Under the pieces are notes generated by a model. That model worked only from the letters and a program-made list of their open reading frames with translations. It ran no database searches and was not told the origin of the DNA. From NCBI RefSeq assembly GCF_016907515.1, contig NZ_JAFBBY010000001.1, positions 3,410,001-3,474,000 of the forward strand: DNA of 64,000 nucleotides, in the 5' to 3' direction. Position 1 is the first letter of the stretch. Each line of letters starts with the position of its first letter. This document shows, piece by piece, positions 34,833 through 43,747 of this stretch. Source of the DNA: Nocardioides nitrophenolicus (GTDB lineage Bacteria; Actinomycetota; Actinomycetes; Propionibacteriales; Nocardioidaceae). A program made the translations under genes and the position numbers.

Positions 34833-34873
34833 GGCCGGCAGAGCGGATGCTCTGCCGGCCTCGTGCCATTTTT
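34833..34873 (+). terminator. Terminator of rplJ-rplL
   Basis: GGCCGGCAGAGC and GCTCTGCCGGCC form a perfect 12-bp stem over GGAT, followed by a T-run (ATTTTT) 8 bases later. Confidence 0.88.
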
Positions 34874-34921
34874 AGGCCCGCGTCGTCGCCGCGGCCTGCC
34901 GCCGGCCACGTTCCTGGCGGG

Positions 34922-35034
34922 GCTGTAACACGTTGTCCACCTGACTGGTCGCCGGTTCTCCGCGTCAGATCGCGATATCGAGGCCCCTGCGTGCTGACAA
35001 GTGCCGGGTAGTCGGGTGGACAACGTGTTACAGC
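34922..35034. repeat. 113-bp inverted-repeat element, copy 3 (chimeric arms)
   Basis: It has the same 113-bp length as copy 1. The outer 20 bp, GCTGTAACACGTTGTCCACC, are perfectly inverted at the other end. The inner arms do not match: the left holds the GGTTCTCCGC type seen in copy 1, while the right holds the TTGTCAGCA type seen in copy 4. It therefore looks recombined or half-converted. It lies between the rplL terminator and the mce operon. Confidence 0.85.
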
Positions 35035-35108
35035 GGGCAGCGCCGAGAGGGCCGTGCTGGGAGGGCCGGTGCCGACGGCTACCACTACTCGCGAGTTGGA
35101 CGCTAGGT

Positions 35109-35124
35109 CCTACTGACCAGTAGG
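35109..35124. promoter_or_regulatory. Operator-like palindrome upstream of the mce operon
   Basis: CCTACTG and CAGTAGG flank AC, giving a perfect 16-bp inverted repeat of the size used by TetR or FadR-like repressors of mce operons. TTGGAC eight bases upstream (35096-35101) could be the -35 element. No regulator gene is next to it. Confidence 0.5.
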
Positions 35125-35246
35125 TTCCCGGTCTCGATGGCAGAGTATGCGTGACGCGTGCCACGGTTGCCGCGTAACGTGCGCCACGCGGTTGCGTTGA
35201 TCCTTCGCAGCCGGGGCGGCGAGCCGACGTAGGGAGAGGGTTCAAC

Positions 35247-36209
35247 ATGGGCGTCGACGTACAGGTCACCAACCTGACGAAGCAGTTCGGGAAGCAGCTG
35301 ATCTGGAAGGGCGTGACGCTGACCCTTCCGGCCGGTGAGATCTCGGTGATGCTGGGCCCCTCCGGTACGGGCAAGTCCGTCTTTCTCAAGGCGCTGATCG
35401 GCCTGATCAAGCCCGACGAGGGCTCCATCGTCATCGAGGGCACCGACATCGCCTCCTGCTCCGAGAAGGAGCTCTACGAGATCCGCAAGCTGTTCGGCGT
35501 GCTCTTCCAGGACGGCGCCATGTTCGGCTCGATGAACCTCTACGACAACGTCGCCTTCCCGCTGCGCGAGCACACCAAGAAGTCCGAGTCCCAGATCCGT
35601 GACATCGTCATGGAGAAGATGGACATGGTGGGTCTGCTCGGTGCGGAGATGAAGCTCCCGGGCGAGATCTCCGGCGGCATGCGCAAGCGTGCCGGCCTGG
35701 CCCGCGCCCTGGTGCTCGACCCCGAGATCCTGCTGATCGACGAGCCCGACTCGGGTCTCGACCCGGTGCGCACGTCGTTCATCAACCAGCTCTTCGTCGA
35801 CCTCAACGCCCAGATCGACGCGACCTTCCTGATCGTCACCCACGACATCCACAGCGTGCGCGTGGTCCCCGACCAGATCGGCCTGCTCTACCACAAGCAT
35901 CTCGCCATGTACGGCCCGCGCGAGATGCTGCTGTCGTCCGACGAGCCCGTCGTGCGCCAGTTCCTCAACGCGCAGACGATCGGGCCGATCGGCATGTCGG
36001 AGGAGAAGGACGCCGACCAGCTCGCGGCCGAGAAGGACATGGACCTGCCGCCGCTGCCGCCGATCCCGCTGCAGATGGAGCCCTCCAACGGCATCCCGCG
36101 GCGGGCGCAGGCCGAGCCCGGCGCGTGGTGCCGGGCCAACGGCGTCATCCCGCCTCCCGGGTCCTTCACCCGCGAGGCCGAGCACGCATCGGGCAGCCAG
36201 CAGGGCTGA
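35247..36209 (+). CDS. mceG: Mce transporter ATPase (MceG/Mkl)
   Basis: This 320-residue ABC ATPase has Walker A LGPSGTGKSVFL, signature EISGGMRKRAGLARAL and Walker B EILLIDEPDSGLDPV. This is the MlaF/Mkl form, with GMRKRAG instead of GQQQR. It would energise lipid or sterol import by the downstream YrbE permeases and MceA-F. A hydrophilic C-terminal tail of about 60 residues follows the domain. It leads the operon directly. In Mycobacterium tuberculosis mkl lies alone between rplL and rpoB. Confidence 0.93.
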   Translation: MGVDVQVTNLTKQFGKQLIWKGVTLTLPAGEISVMLGPSGTGKSVFLKALIGLIKPDEGSIVIEGTDIASCSEKELYEIRKLFGVLFQDGAMFGSMNLYDNVAFPLREHTKKSESQIRDIVMEKMDMVGLLGAEMKLPGEISGGMRKRAGLARALVLDPEILLIDEPDSGLDPVRTSFINQLFVDLNAQIDATFLIVTHDIHSVRVVPDQIGLLYHKHLAMYGPREMLLSSDEPVVRQFLNAQTIGPIGMSEEKDADQLAAEKDMDLPPLPPIPLQMEPSNGIPRRAQAEPGAWCRANGVIPPPGSFTREAEHASGSQQG

Positions 36210-36262
36210 GCAGCAGGACACCCGGGGGCACGACACACTAGGACGAAGGAAAGGGGCGGTAG

Positions 36263-37045
36263 GTGTCGCTCACTGCTGCGCGCGTGGTCGCCCCGCTCGG
36301 GACCGCGGGCAAGCTGTTCGCCTTCGCGCTGGACGTGGGGCGCGGGCTGTTCCGTCGCCCCTTCCAGGGTCGCGAGTTCATCCAGCAGGCCTGGTTCATC
36401 GCGTCGGTGACGATCATCCCGACCGCCCTCGTGGCGATCCCGTTCGGCGCGGTGATCGCGCTCCAGGTGGGTGGCCTGATCAAGCAGTTCGGCGCCCAGT
36501 CGTTCACCGGCTCCGCGTCGGTCCTCGCGGTCATCCAGCAGGCCGGGCCGATCGCGACGGCGCTGCTGATCGCGGGCGCCGGCGGCTCGGCGATCGCGGC
36601 CGACCTCGGCGCGCGCAAGATCCGCGAGGAGCTCGACGCGATGATGGTGCTGGGCATCGACCCGATCCAGCGCCTCGTGGTGCCGCGGGTGCTCGCCTGC
36701 ATGCTCGTCGCGGTCTTCCTCAACGGCATGGTCAGCGTCGTCGGCGTGGGCGGCGGCTACGTCTTCAACGTCATCCTCCAAGACGGCACCCCGGGCGCCT
36801 ATCTCGCGAGCTTCACCGCCCTCGCCCAGCTGCCCGACGTCTGGATCGGCATGATCAAGGCGCTCGTCTTCGGTCTGATCGCGGCCATCGTCGCCGCCTA
36901 CAAGGGCATGAACGCCGGAGGCGGCCCCAAGGGCGTGGGCGACGCGGTCAACGAGTCCGTCGTCATCACCTTCCTGCTCCTGTTCGTCGTCAACTTCACC
37001 CTGAGCACGATCTACCTGCAGGTCGTGCCCCCGAAGACGGGTTAG
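36263..37045 (+). CDS. yrbEA: YrbE/MlaE-family permease, subunit A
   Basis: This 260-residue integral membrane permease carries the MlaE pattern: AGPIATALLIAGAGGSAIAADLGARKIREELDAMMVLGIDPIQRLVVPR includes the conserved EExDA and VPR loops. GTG start. With YrbEB it forms the inner-membrane channel of the Mce importer. It is followed after 13 bp by yrbEB. Confidence 0.93.
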   Translation: MSLTAARVVAPLGTAGKLFAFALDVGRGLFRRPFQGREFIQQAWFIASVTIIPTALVAIPFGAVIALQVGGLIKQFGAQSFTGSASVLAVIQQAGPIATALLIAGAGGSAIAADLGARKIREELDAMMVLGIDPIQRLVVPRVLACMLVAVFLNGMVSVVGVGGGYVFNVILQDGTPGAYLASFTALAQLPDVWIGMIKALVFGLIAAIVAAYKGMNAGGGPKGVGDAVNESVVITFLLLFVVNFTLSTIYLQVVPPKTG

Positions 37046-37058
37046 GGGAGGAGACGAC

Positions 37059-37886
37059 ATGGCGAGCATCAAGGCGATCTACGACCGGCCGATGAAGGGC
37101 CTGGACAACCTCGGCCACGAGCTGTCCTTCTACCTCAAGGTCCTCCTCGCGCTGCCCCGGTCGGTCAAGCGCTATCCCCGCGAGATCCTGCGGATCCTGG
37201 CCGAGGTCACCCTCGGCTCCGGCGCGCTGGCGGTGATCGGCGGCACCGTCGGCGTCATCATCGGCATGACCTTCTTCACCGGCGCCCAGGTCGGCCTGTC
37301 CGGGTACGCCGCGCTCAACCAGCTCGGCACGGCCGCCTTCGCCGGCTTCGTGTCCGCCTACTTCAACACCCGCGAGATCGCGCCGCTGGTCGCCGGCATC
37401 GCGCTCGCGGCGACCGTCGGCTGCGGCTTCACCGCCCAGCTCGGTGCGATGCGGATCTCCGAGGAGATCGACGCCGTCGAGGTGATGGCGATCCCGTCGA
37501 TGCAGTTCCTGGTCACCACCCGGGTGATCGGCGGCCTGATCGCGATCGTCCCGCTGTACGTCGTGGGCCTGTTGTCGTCGTACGTCGCCAGCCGGCTCGT
37601 GGTGACCCAGTTCTACGGCCAGTCGTCAGGCACCTACGACCATTACTTCAACCAGTTCCTGCCACCCGGCGACGTGCTGTGGTCCTTCGGCAAGGTGCTG
37701 GTGTTCGCGGTCGTCGTGATCCTGATCCACTGCTACCACGGCTACACCGCCTCGGGTGGCCCGGCCGGCGTGGGCGTCGCGGTGGGCAAGGCGGTGCGCA
37801 CGAGCATCGTCGCGATCAACGTGATCGACCTGTTCCTGTCGATGGCCATCTGGGGTGCCTCGACCACCGTCAGGCTCGCGGGGTGA
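37059..37886 (+). CDS. yrbEB: YrbE/MlaE-family permease, subunit B
   Basis: This 275-residue partner permease has MRISEEIDAVEVMAIPSMQFLVTTRVIGG, the counterpart of the EExDA motif, and about five membrane helices. Its N-terminus is hydrophilic (YDRPMKGLDNLGHELSFYL). The next gene, mceA, starts 7 bp after its stop. Confidence 0.93.
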   Translation: MASIKAIYDRPMKGLDNLGHELSFYLKVLLALPRSVKRYPREILRILAEVTLGSGALAVIGGTVGVIIGMTFFTGAQVGLSGYAALNQLGTAAFAGFVSAYFNTREIAPLVAGIALAATVGCGFTAQLGAMRISEEIDAVEVMAIPSMQFLVTTRVIGGLIAIVPLYVVGLLSSYVASRLVVTQFYGQSSGTYDHYFNQFLPPGDVLWSFGKVLVFAVVVILIHCYHGYTASGGPAGVGVAVGKAVRTSIVAINVIDLFLSMAIWGASTTVRLAG

Positions 37887-37893
37887 TCGGCTG

Positions 37894-39141
37894 ATGGACC
37901 GCATCCTGTCCGCCCACAAGGCGCTCGGCGTCATCTTCGTGGCGCTGCTGCTGCTCGGCGTGTGGCTCACCTACGCGACCTTCACCAAGAAGTTCACCGC
38001 CTACGACGAGGTGACCCTCAAGACCTCCTCGATCGGCCTCCAGCTGCCCAACCGCGCCGACGTCAAGGTCCGCGGCGTGATCGTCGGGGAGGTGCTGGAC
38101 GCCCGCTCCGGCGCCAGCGGCGCCGAGCTGACCCTCGGCATCTACCCCGACAAGATCGGCGTGATCCCGGCGAACGTGACCGGCTCGATCGTGCCGAAGA
38201 CCCTGTTCGGCGAGAAGTACGTCTCCCTGGTCGTGCCCGACGCCGGCCCCAGCGGCACGATGCGCGCCGGCGCGACCATCGACCGCACCGAGGTCTCGAC
38301 CGAGCTCGAGGAGGTCCTCTCCGACCTCTACCCGCTGCTGCGCACGGTCCAGCCCGCCGACCTCAACGCGACGCTGACCGCGATCGCCACCGCGCTCCAT
38401 GGCCGCGGTGAGCTGATCGGCAAGAACCTCGAGACCCTCGACGGCTACCTCAAGCGGCTCAACCCCGAGATCCCGGCGCTGCTCGAGGACGTCAAGCTGA
38501 CCGCGCAGGTCTCCGACACCTACGCCGACATCCTGCCCCAGGTGGCCCAGATCCTCGACGACACCGTGAAGACGACCGGCACCATCGAGGAGCGCGAGGC
38601 GGCGCTGACCGCGACGCTGCGCGACATCCGCAGCTTCTCCGACACCGCGCGCTCCTTCCTCGACGCCAACGCCGAGCGGCTCAAGCGGGCCGGCGAGCTG
38701 AGCACCGACATCCTGCGGGTCGCGGCCCGCTACGCCCCGACGATCCCCTGCATGTCGGCCGGCATCGTCAAGGCCCAGGGCCGCCTGGCCGAGGCGTTCC
38801 GCGGCTTCGAGCTCCACATCGTGCTCGAGACGCTCCAGGACCAGCCCCGCAAGTACACCCCGGCCGACCGGCCGAAGTTCGGCGACGACCGCGGCCCCGA
38901 CTGCCTCGGCCTGCCCGACATCCCGTGGAGCCAGGACAACCCGTTCCCGCCGCTGCCGCACCTCAACGACGGCATGAACGGCGACACCGGCAAGGGCAAC
39001 CTGCGCCCGGCGCCGACCGGCTACACCGGCAGCCCCGACGACGTCACCGCCCTGCGGGGCGCGCTCGAGCAGGAGTACGACGCCCGGACCGACCTCACCG
39101 TGCTGCTCGCCGGCCCCCTCGTCGCGGAGGCCGCCCGATGA
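37894..39141 (+). CDS. mceA: Mce-family protein A
   Basis: This 415-residue protein has a single N-terminal membrane anchor (ALGVIFVALLLLGVWLTY) and an MCE/MlaD domain (LKTSSIGLQLPNRADVKVRGVIVGEVLDA). A long helical part follows, then a C-terminal region with SPDDVTALRGAL. MCE subunits assemble as a hexamer that makes a lipid conduit from the outer envelope to the permease. The ATG at 37894 is used. Its stop overlaps the mceB start (ATGA). Confidence 0.92.
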   Translation: MDRILSAHKALGVIFVALLLLGVWLTYATFTKKFTAYDEVTLKTSSIGLQLPNRADVKVRGVIVGEVLDARSGASGAELTLGIYPDKIGVIPANVTGSIVPKTLFGEKYVSLVVPDAGPSGTMRAGATIDRTEVSTELEEVLSDLYPLLRTVQPADLNATLTAIATALHGRGELIGKNLETLDGYLKRLNPEIPALLEDVKLTAQVSDTYADILPQVAQILDDTVKTTGTIEEREAALTATLRDIRSFSDTARSFLDANAERLKRAGELSTDILRVAARYAPTIPCMSAGIVKAQGRLAEAFRGFELHIVLETLQDQPRKYTPADRPKFGDDRGPDCLGLPDIPWSQDNPFPPLPHLNDGMNGDTGKGNLRPAPTGYTGSPDDVTALRGALEQEYDARTDLTVLLAGPLVAEAAR

Positions 39142-40181
39142 GCGTGCGCGGACTCGACAAGAAGACCAGCGGCGACCTGATCCGCCTGGTGGTGTTCATG
39201 GTGACCACGGCCCTCGCGACCAGCGTCCTGATCATCACCATCGGCAACCTCTCCTTCGGCTCGACCAAGGAGTACGCCGCCGACTTCGTCGACGCGACCG
39301 GAGTCAACAAGGGCGACGACATCCGGATCGCGGGCGTCAAGGTCGGCACGGTCCAGAAGGTCGAGATCGTCGACGCCGACCGGGCCCGGGTGACCTTCAC
39401 CGTCGACGCCGACACCCGGCTCGACGAGGCCACCCACGCGACGGTGAAGTACCGCAACCTGATCGGCCAGCGCTACATCTCGCTGACCCAGGAGGGCGAC
39501 AGCGGGCAGCGGCTGGCGGAGGACGCCGCCATCCCGGTCGACCGCACCAAGCCTGCGCTCGACCTGACAGTGCTGTTCAACGGCTTCAAGCCGCTGTTCC
39601 AGGCGCTCTCGCCCGACGACATCAACAAGCTGTCCTACGAGATCGTCCAGGTCTTCCAGGGAGAGGGCGGCACCGTCGAGGGACTGCTGTCCAGCACCGC
39701 CTCGGTCACCCAGACGCTCGCGGATCGCGACCAGGTGATCGGCGAGCTGCTGAGCAACCTCGACTACGTCCTCGACCACGTCGCCGACCGCGACAAGCAG
39801 CTCACCAACCTGATCGACAGCTTCCGCTCGCTGATCGGCGGCCTCAACGACGACCGCGAGGCGATCCTGGGCTCCCTCGACTCGATCTCGGAGCTGTCGG
39901 TGCAGACCGCCGCGCTGGTCACCGACATCAAGGACCCGTTCATCAAGGACATCAAGGAGCTGCGCAAGGTCGCCGGGACCCTCGACGACAACCGCCAAGA
40001 GATCGACCGCGCGCTTCAGGTGCTGCCGATCAAGCTCACCAAGATCGGCCGCACCGCCACCTACGGCTCGTGGTTCAACTTCTACCTGTGCCACTTCAAG
40101 GCCACGATCAAGGTCCCCGGACTCAACAACCCGGTCAGCGCCACCTATGGCGCGACCGCCGACCGCTGCACGCTCGGATGA
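39138..40181 (+). CDS. mceB: Mce-family protein B
   Basis: This 347-residue Mce subunit has an N-terminal anchor (LVVFMVTTALATSVLIITIG) and an MCE domain (DATGVNKGDDIRIAGVKVGTVQKVEI, with YRNLIGQRYISL). Helical repeats fill the rest. The ATG lies within the mceA stop. A C-terminal NPVSATYGATADRCTLG carries a cysteine, as in many MceB proteins. Confidence 0.92.
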   Translation: MSVRGLDKKTSGDLIRLVVFMVTTALATSVLIITIGNLSFGSTKEYAADFVDATGVNKGDDIRIAGVKVGTVQKVEIVDADRARVTFTVDADTRLDEATHATVKYRNLIGQRYISLTQEGDSGQRLAEDAAIPVDRTKPALDLTVLFNGFKPLFQALSPDDINKLSYEIVQVFQGEGGTVEGLLSSTASVTQTLADRDQVIGELLSNLDYVLDHVADRDKQLTNLIDSFRSLIGGLNDDREAILGSLDSISELSVQTAALVTDIKDPFIKDIKELRKVAGTLDDNRQEIDRALQVLPIKLTKIGRTATYGSWFNFYLCHFKATIKVPGLNNPVSATYGATADRCTLG

Positions 40182-40197
40182 GGGGAGGACGACTGAC

Positions 40198-41166
40198 ATG
40201 AAGCCCTTCCGCGAGCGCAACCCCGTCGTCATCGGGGCGGTGAGCATCGCCGTGCTGCTGCTCGGCCTGGTGGCCGCCTTCCGTGCCAACGACCTCCCGC
40301 TGATCGGCGGCGGCGACACCTACTACGCCTCCTTCTCCGAGGCGGGCGGGCTCAAGCCGAAGGACGAGGTCCGCATCGCCGGCGTCCGCGTCGGCCAGGT
40401 GACCTCGATGGAGCTCGACGGCAACTCGGTCAAGGTCGCGTTCAAGCTCAAGACCGACACCCCGTTCGGCGACCAGACCCGTGCCGACATCAAGGTGAAG
40501 ACCATCCTCGGCTCGATGTACCTCGCCCTCGACCCGGCCGGCCAGGGCCAGCTCGCCGAGGGTGCGGTGATCCCGGTCGAGCGCACCAGCTCGCCGTACG
40601 ACGTCGTCGACGCCTTCTCCGGTCTCGCCGAGACCTCGGCCGACATCGACACCGACCAGCTCGCCAGTGCGCTGACGACGCTGGCCGACCTGACCCGCAA
40701 CACGCCCGAGGAGTTCCGCTCCGCGCTCGACGGCCTCTCGGCCCTCGCCGAGACGGTCGCCTCGCGCGACGGCGAGATCAACTCGCTGCTCAAGAACCTC
40801 AACCGGGTCTCGACCGTGCTCGACTCCCGCGACGAGGACATCGTGGCGCTGATGAAGGACGCCGACTCGCTGTTCACGGCGCTGCTCCAGCGCAAGGCCC
40901 AGATCCATCGCCTGCTGGAGTCGACGAGCACGCTGAGCACCAAGCTCACCGGCCTGATCAAGGAGAGCCGAGCCGACCTCAAGCCCGCGCTCGACCACCT
41001 CGACTCGGTGCTGCAGGTCGTGAAGAAGAACGAGGACAACCTGGAGGACTCGATCCACCTGATGGCGCCGTTCTATCGGGTGTTCGCGAGCACGCTCGGC
41101 AACGGGCCGTGGTTCGACACCTACATCTTCAACCTGCCTCCGGTGCCCGGGACGGTGGGACAGTGA
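40198..41166 (+). CDS. mceC: Mce-family protein C
   Basis: This 322-residue subunit starts MKPFRERNPVVIGAVSIAV, with anchor VIGAVSIAVLLLGLVAAF and MCE domain EAGGLKPKDEVRIAGVRVGQVTSMEL. The helical stretch ends at NLPPVPGTVGQ. GAGGACGAC precedes the ATG. Its stop overlaps the mceD GTG (GTGA). Confidence 0.92.
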   Translation: MKPFRERNPVVIGAVSIAVLLLGLVAAFRANDLPLIGGGDTYYASFSEAGGLKPKDEVRIAGVRVGQVTSMELDGNSVKVAFKLKTDTPFGDQTRADIKVKTILGSMYLALDPAGQGQLAEGAVIPVERTSSPYDVVDAFSGLAETSADIDTDQLASALTTLADLTRNTPEEFRSALDGLSALAETVASRDGEINSLLKNLNRVSTVLDSRDEDIVALMKDADSLFTALLQRKAQIHRLLESTSTLSTKLTGLIKESRADLKPALDHLDSVLQVVKKNEDNLEDSIHLMAPFYRVFASTLGNGPWFDTYIFNLPPVPGTVGQ

Positions 41167-42299
41167 CCGGGGCGCGGCGCTGGCTGCCTCTGGCCGTGAT
41201 CGGGCTCCTGGTCGTCACCGGGCTGGTCTGGATGTTCGGCGGCGGCGGCAACGAGAAGACCGTGACGGCGTACTTCCCGCGGGCGGTCTCGGTCTACGAG
41301 GGCAGCGAGGTCCGGATCCTCGGCATCCCGGTCGGCCGGGTCCGCGAGGTGGTGCCCGCCGGCACCAAGGTCAAGGTCGTCATGGCCTACGACTCCGACA
41401 TCAAGGTGCCGGCCGACGCCGACGCCGTCATCGTGTCGCCGTCGGTGGTCGGCGACCGCTACATCCAGCTCTCGCCGGCCTTCGAGGACGGTGACCAGGT
41501 GATGGCCGACAACACCGTCATCGACGCCACCAAGACCGCGATCCCGCTGGAGCTCGACGAGATCTACGGCAGCATCGACAAGCTGACCGTCGCGCTCGGC
41601 CCCGAGGGCGCCAACAAGGACGGCGCGCTCAGCGACCTGCTCGTGCAGACCGCCAAGAACTTCGGCGGCCAGGGCGCGCAGTTCCACCAGACGATCGAGG
41701 ACTTCGGCCGGCTCAGCGAGACGCTCGACAACAACAAGGACGAGCTCTTCGAGTCCGCCCAGCAGCTCGAGTCCTTCCTCAAGACGCTCGCCGACAACGA
41801 CACGACCGTGCGTGACTTCAACAAGTCGCTCGGCGACGTCTCCACCCTGCTGGCCGACGAGCGCCAGGAGCTGACCACGGCCCTGTCGAACCTCGGTACG
41901 GCGCTCGACCAGGTCGCCCGGTTCGTCAAGCGCAACCGCGCGGTGCTGGGGCGCAACATCCGCGACATCAACCGGGTCGCCAAGGTGCTGGTGCGCCAGC
42001 GCGGCGCGCTCGACGAGCTGCTCCAGGCCGGCCCGCTGGCGATCACCAACCTGTACCACACGTACAACCCGAAGGACGCCACGCTCGACACCAACGCCAA
42101 CCTCGGCAACATCCTCCACGAGCTGACCTCGAACCCGTCGGCCGTGGTGTGCGCCCTGGTGTCCGGCGCCGACGCCAAGGGCGACATCTGCAAGCTGATC
42201 GAGAAGCTGCTCCCGCGCAGCGCCCCGTTCGGCACCGGCTCCTGGTACGGCCAGGCCTACGACCCGACCCTCAACGGCCTGGTGGAGGTGGACCGATGA
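41163..42299 (+). CDS. mceD: Mce-family protein D
   Basis: This 378-residue subunit has anchor LAVIGLLVVTGLVWMFGG and MCE domain YEGSEVRILGIPVGRVREVV, with VVGDRYIQLSPAF. A long coiled-coil-like helical region follows (DNNKDELFESAQQLESFLK). Paired cysteines (VVCALVSG ... DICKL) occur near the end. Stop and mceE start overlap (ATGA). Confidence 0.92.
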   Translation: MTGARRWLPLAVIGLLVVTGLVWMFGGGGNEKTVTAYFPRAVSVYEGSEVRILGIPVGRVREVVPAGTKVKVVMAYDSDIKVPADADAVIVSPSVVGDRYIQLSPAFEDGDQVMADNTVIDATKTAIPLELDEIYGSIDKLTVALGPEGANKDGALSDLLVQTAKNFGGQGAQFHQTIEDFGRLSETLDNNKDELFESAQQLESFLKTLADNDTTVRDFNKSLGDVSTLLADERQELTTALSNLGTALDQVARFVKRNRAVLGRNIRDINRVAKVLVRQRGALDELLQAGPLAITNLYHTYNPKDATLDTNANLGNILHELTSNPSAVVCALVSGADAKGDICKLIEKLLPRSAPFGTGSWYGQAYDPTLNGLVEVDR

Positions 42300-43747
42300 C
42301 CCGCCTGCGCACCCGCCTGCGGGCCGGCGTCGCCTTGCTCGCCGGCGCGCTGCTGCTCTCCGGCTGCGACTTCGACGTCTACGAGCTGCCGCTGCCCGGT
42401 GGCGCCGACACCGGCAAGGACCCGATCACGGTCAGCGTCCGCTTCGACGACGTGCTCGACCTGGTCCCCAAGTCGTCGGTGAAGGTCAACGACGTCGCCG
42501 TCGGCCAGGTCACCGACGTCAAGCTCGACGGCTACCAGGCGGTGGTCACCCTCGAGCTGCGCAAGGACGTCGACCTGCCCGACAACCCGGTCGCCTCGAT
42601 CCGCCAGACCAGCCTGCTCGGCGAGAAGTTCGTCTCGCTCGCCGCGCCGGCCTCCGGCGCGCAGGGCCGGCTCTCCGACGGCGACGTGATCAAGGACGGC
42701 GGCCGCAACCCGGAGGTCGAGGAGGTGCTGGGCGCGCTCAGCCTGGTCCTCAACGGAGGCGGCATCGCCCAGCTCAAGACCATCTCCACTGAGCTCAACC
42801 TCGCCCTCGAGGGCCGGGAGGACTCCGCGAAGTCGGTGCTCACCCAGGTCTCCTCGCTGATGGGCCAGCTCGACCAGCGCAAGCAGGACATCGTCGACGC
42901 CATCGAGTCGGTCAACCGGCTCGCGGTCACCGCCAAGCAGCACCAGGCGAGCATCGACCGGGCCCTGGAGGAGCTGCCGAGCGCGCTCGACTCGCTCGAC
43001 CGGCAGCGGGCCGACCTGGTCAAGATGCTCGACGGGCTCACCCAGCTCAGCGACGTCGGGGTGCGGGTCATCAAGACCACGAAGACCGCCACCATCGACA
43101 CCTTGAAGTCGCTCGACCCGGTGCTCTTCCAGATCGCGCAGGCCGGCGACGACTTCGCGAAGGGCTTCAGCACCTTCCTGACCTACCCGTTCATCGACGA
43201 GGCCGTCGGCCGCGACCCCCAGGTCGCCCGCAACCTCCACATGGGCGACTACGTCAACCTGTCGATCGACCTCGCGCTCGACATCGGCAACCTGCGGCTG
43301 CCCGACCTGGTCTGCATCGCCACCGACCAGCTGCCGGACCTCCCGCTCGACGTGCTGATCGACCTGAAGACGCTGTGCCCGGCGGCGACCCAGACCCTGC
43401 AGACCTGCCTGAAGACGCCGCCCGACCTGCAGGCCTGCCTGAAGCTCCCGGGGGCACTGGTCGACAACGTCTGCCAGGCGGTCAAGCTGCTCTGCGGCGG
43501 GACCGGCGGGGCCAAAGCCGGAGCGCCGGCCAGCAGCCCGAACACCGCGGCCAACCCGCTGGGCACCCTGCTCTCGACCGTGCTCGGTGGCGGCGGGCTC
43601 GGCCGTCCGGCCCCGGGCGGCGACAGCGACGCCGACGTCCTGTGGCGCGACTTCGACGAGACCTACGACACCAGTCTGGTCAGCCTGTACGCCGCGCCCC
43701 TGGTCGCGAGCCACGTGGTCGAGCAGAAGGAGAGGTCGGCGCAGTGA
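42296..43747 (+). CDS. mceE: Mce-family lipoprotein E
   Basis: This 483-residue subunit has a lipoprotein signal (LLAGALLLSGCDFDV; lipobox LSGC), as MceE proteins do. The MCE domain includes DDVLDLVPKSSVKVNDVAVGQVTDV. The C-terminal half is cysteine-rich (LVCIA, TLCPAATQTLQTC, LQACLK, NVCQAV, LLCGG), probably disulfide-bonded. Its stop overlaps the mceF GTG. Confidence 0.92.
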   Translation: MTRLRTRLRAGVALLAGALLLSGCDFDVYELPLPGGADTGKDPITVSVRFDDVLDLVPKSSVKVNDVAVGQVTDVKLDGYQAVVTLELRKDVDLPDNPVASIRQTSLLGEKFVSLAAPASGAQGRLSDGDVIKDGGRNPEVEEVLGALSLVLNGGGIAQLKTISTELNLALEGREDSAKSVLTQVSSLMGQLDQRKQDIVDAIESVNRLAVTAKQHQASIDRALEELPSALDSLDRQRADLVKMLDGLTQLSDVGVRVIKTTKTATIDTLKSLDPVLFQIAQAGDDFAKGFSTFLTYPFIDEAVGRDPQVARNLHMGDYVNLSIDLALDIGNLRLPDLVCIATDQLPDLPLDVLIDLKTLCPAATQTLQTCLKTPPDLQACLKLPGALVDNVCQAVKLLCGGTGGAKAGAPASSPNTAANPLGTLLSTVLGGGGLGRPAPGGDSDADVLWRDFDETYDTSLVSLYAAPLVASHVVEQKERSAQ

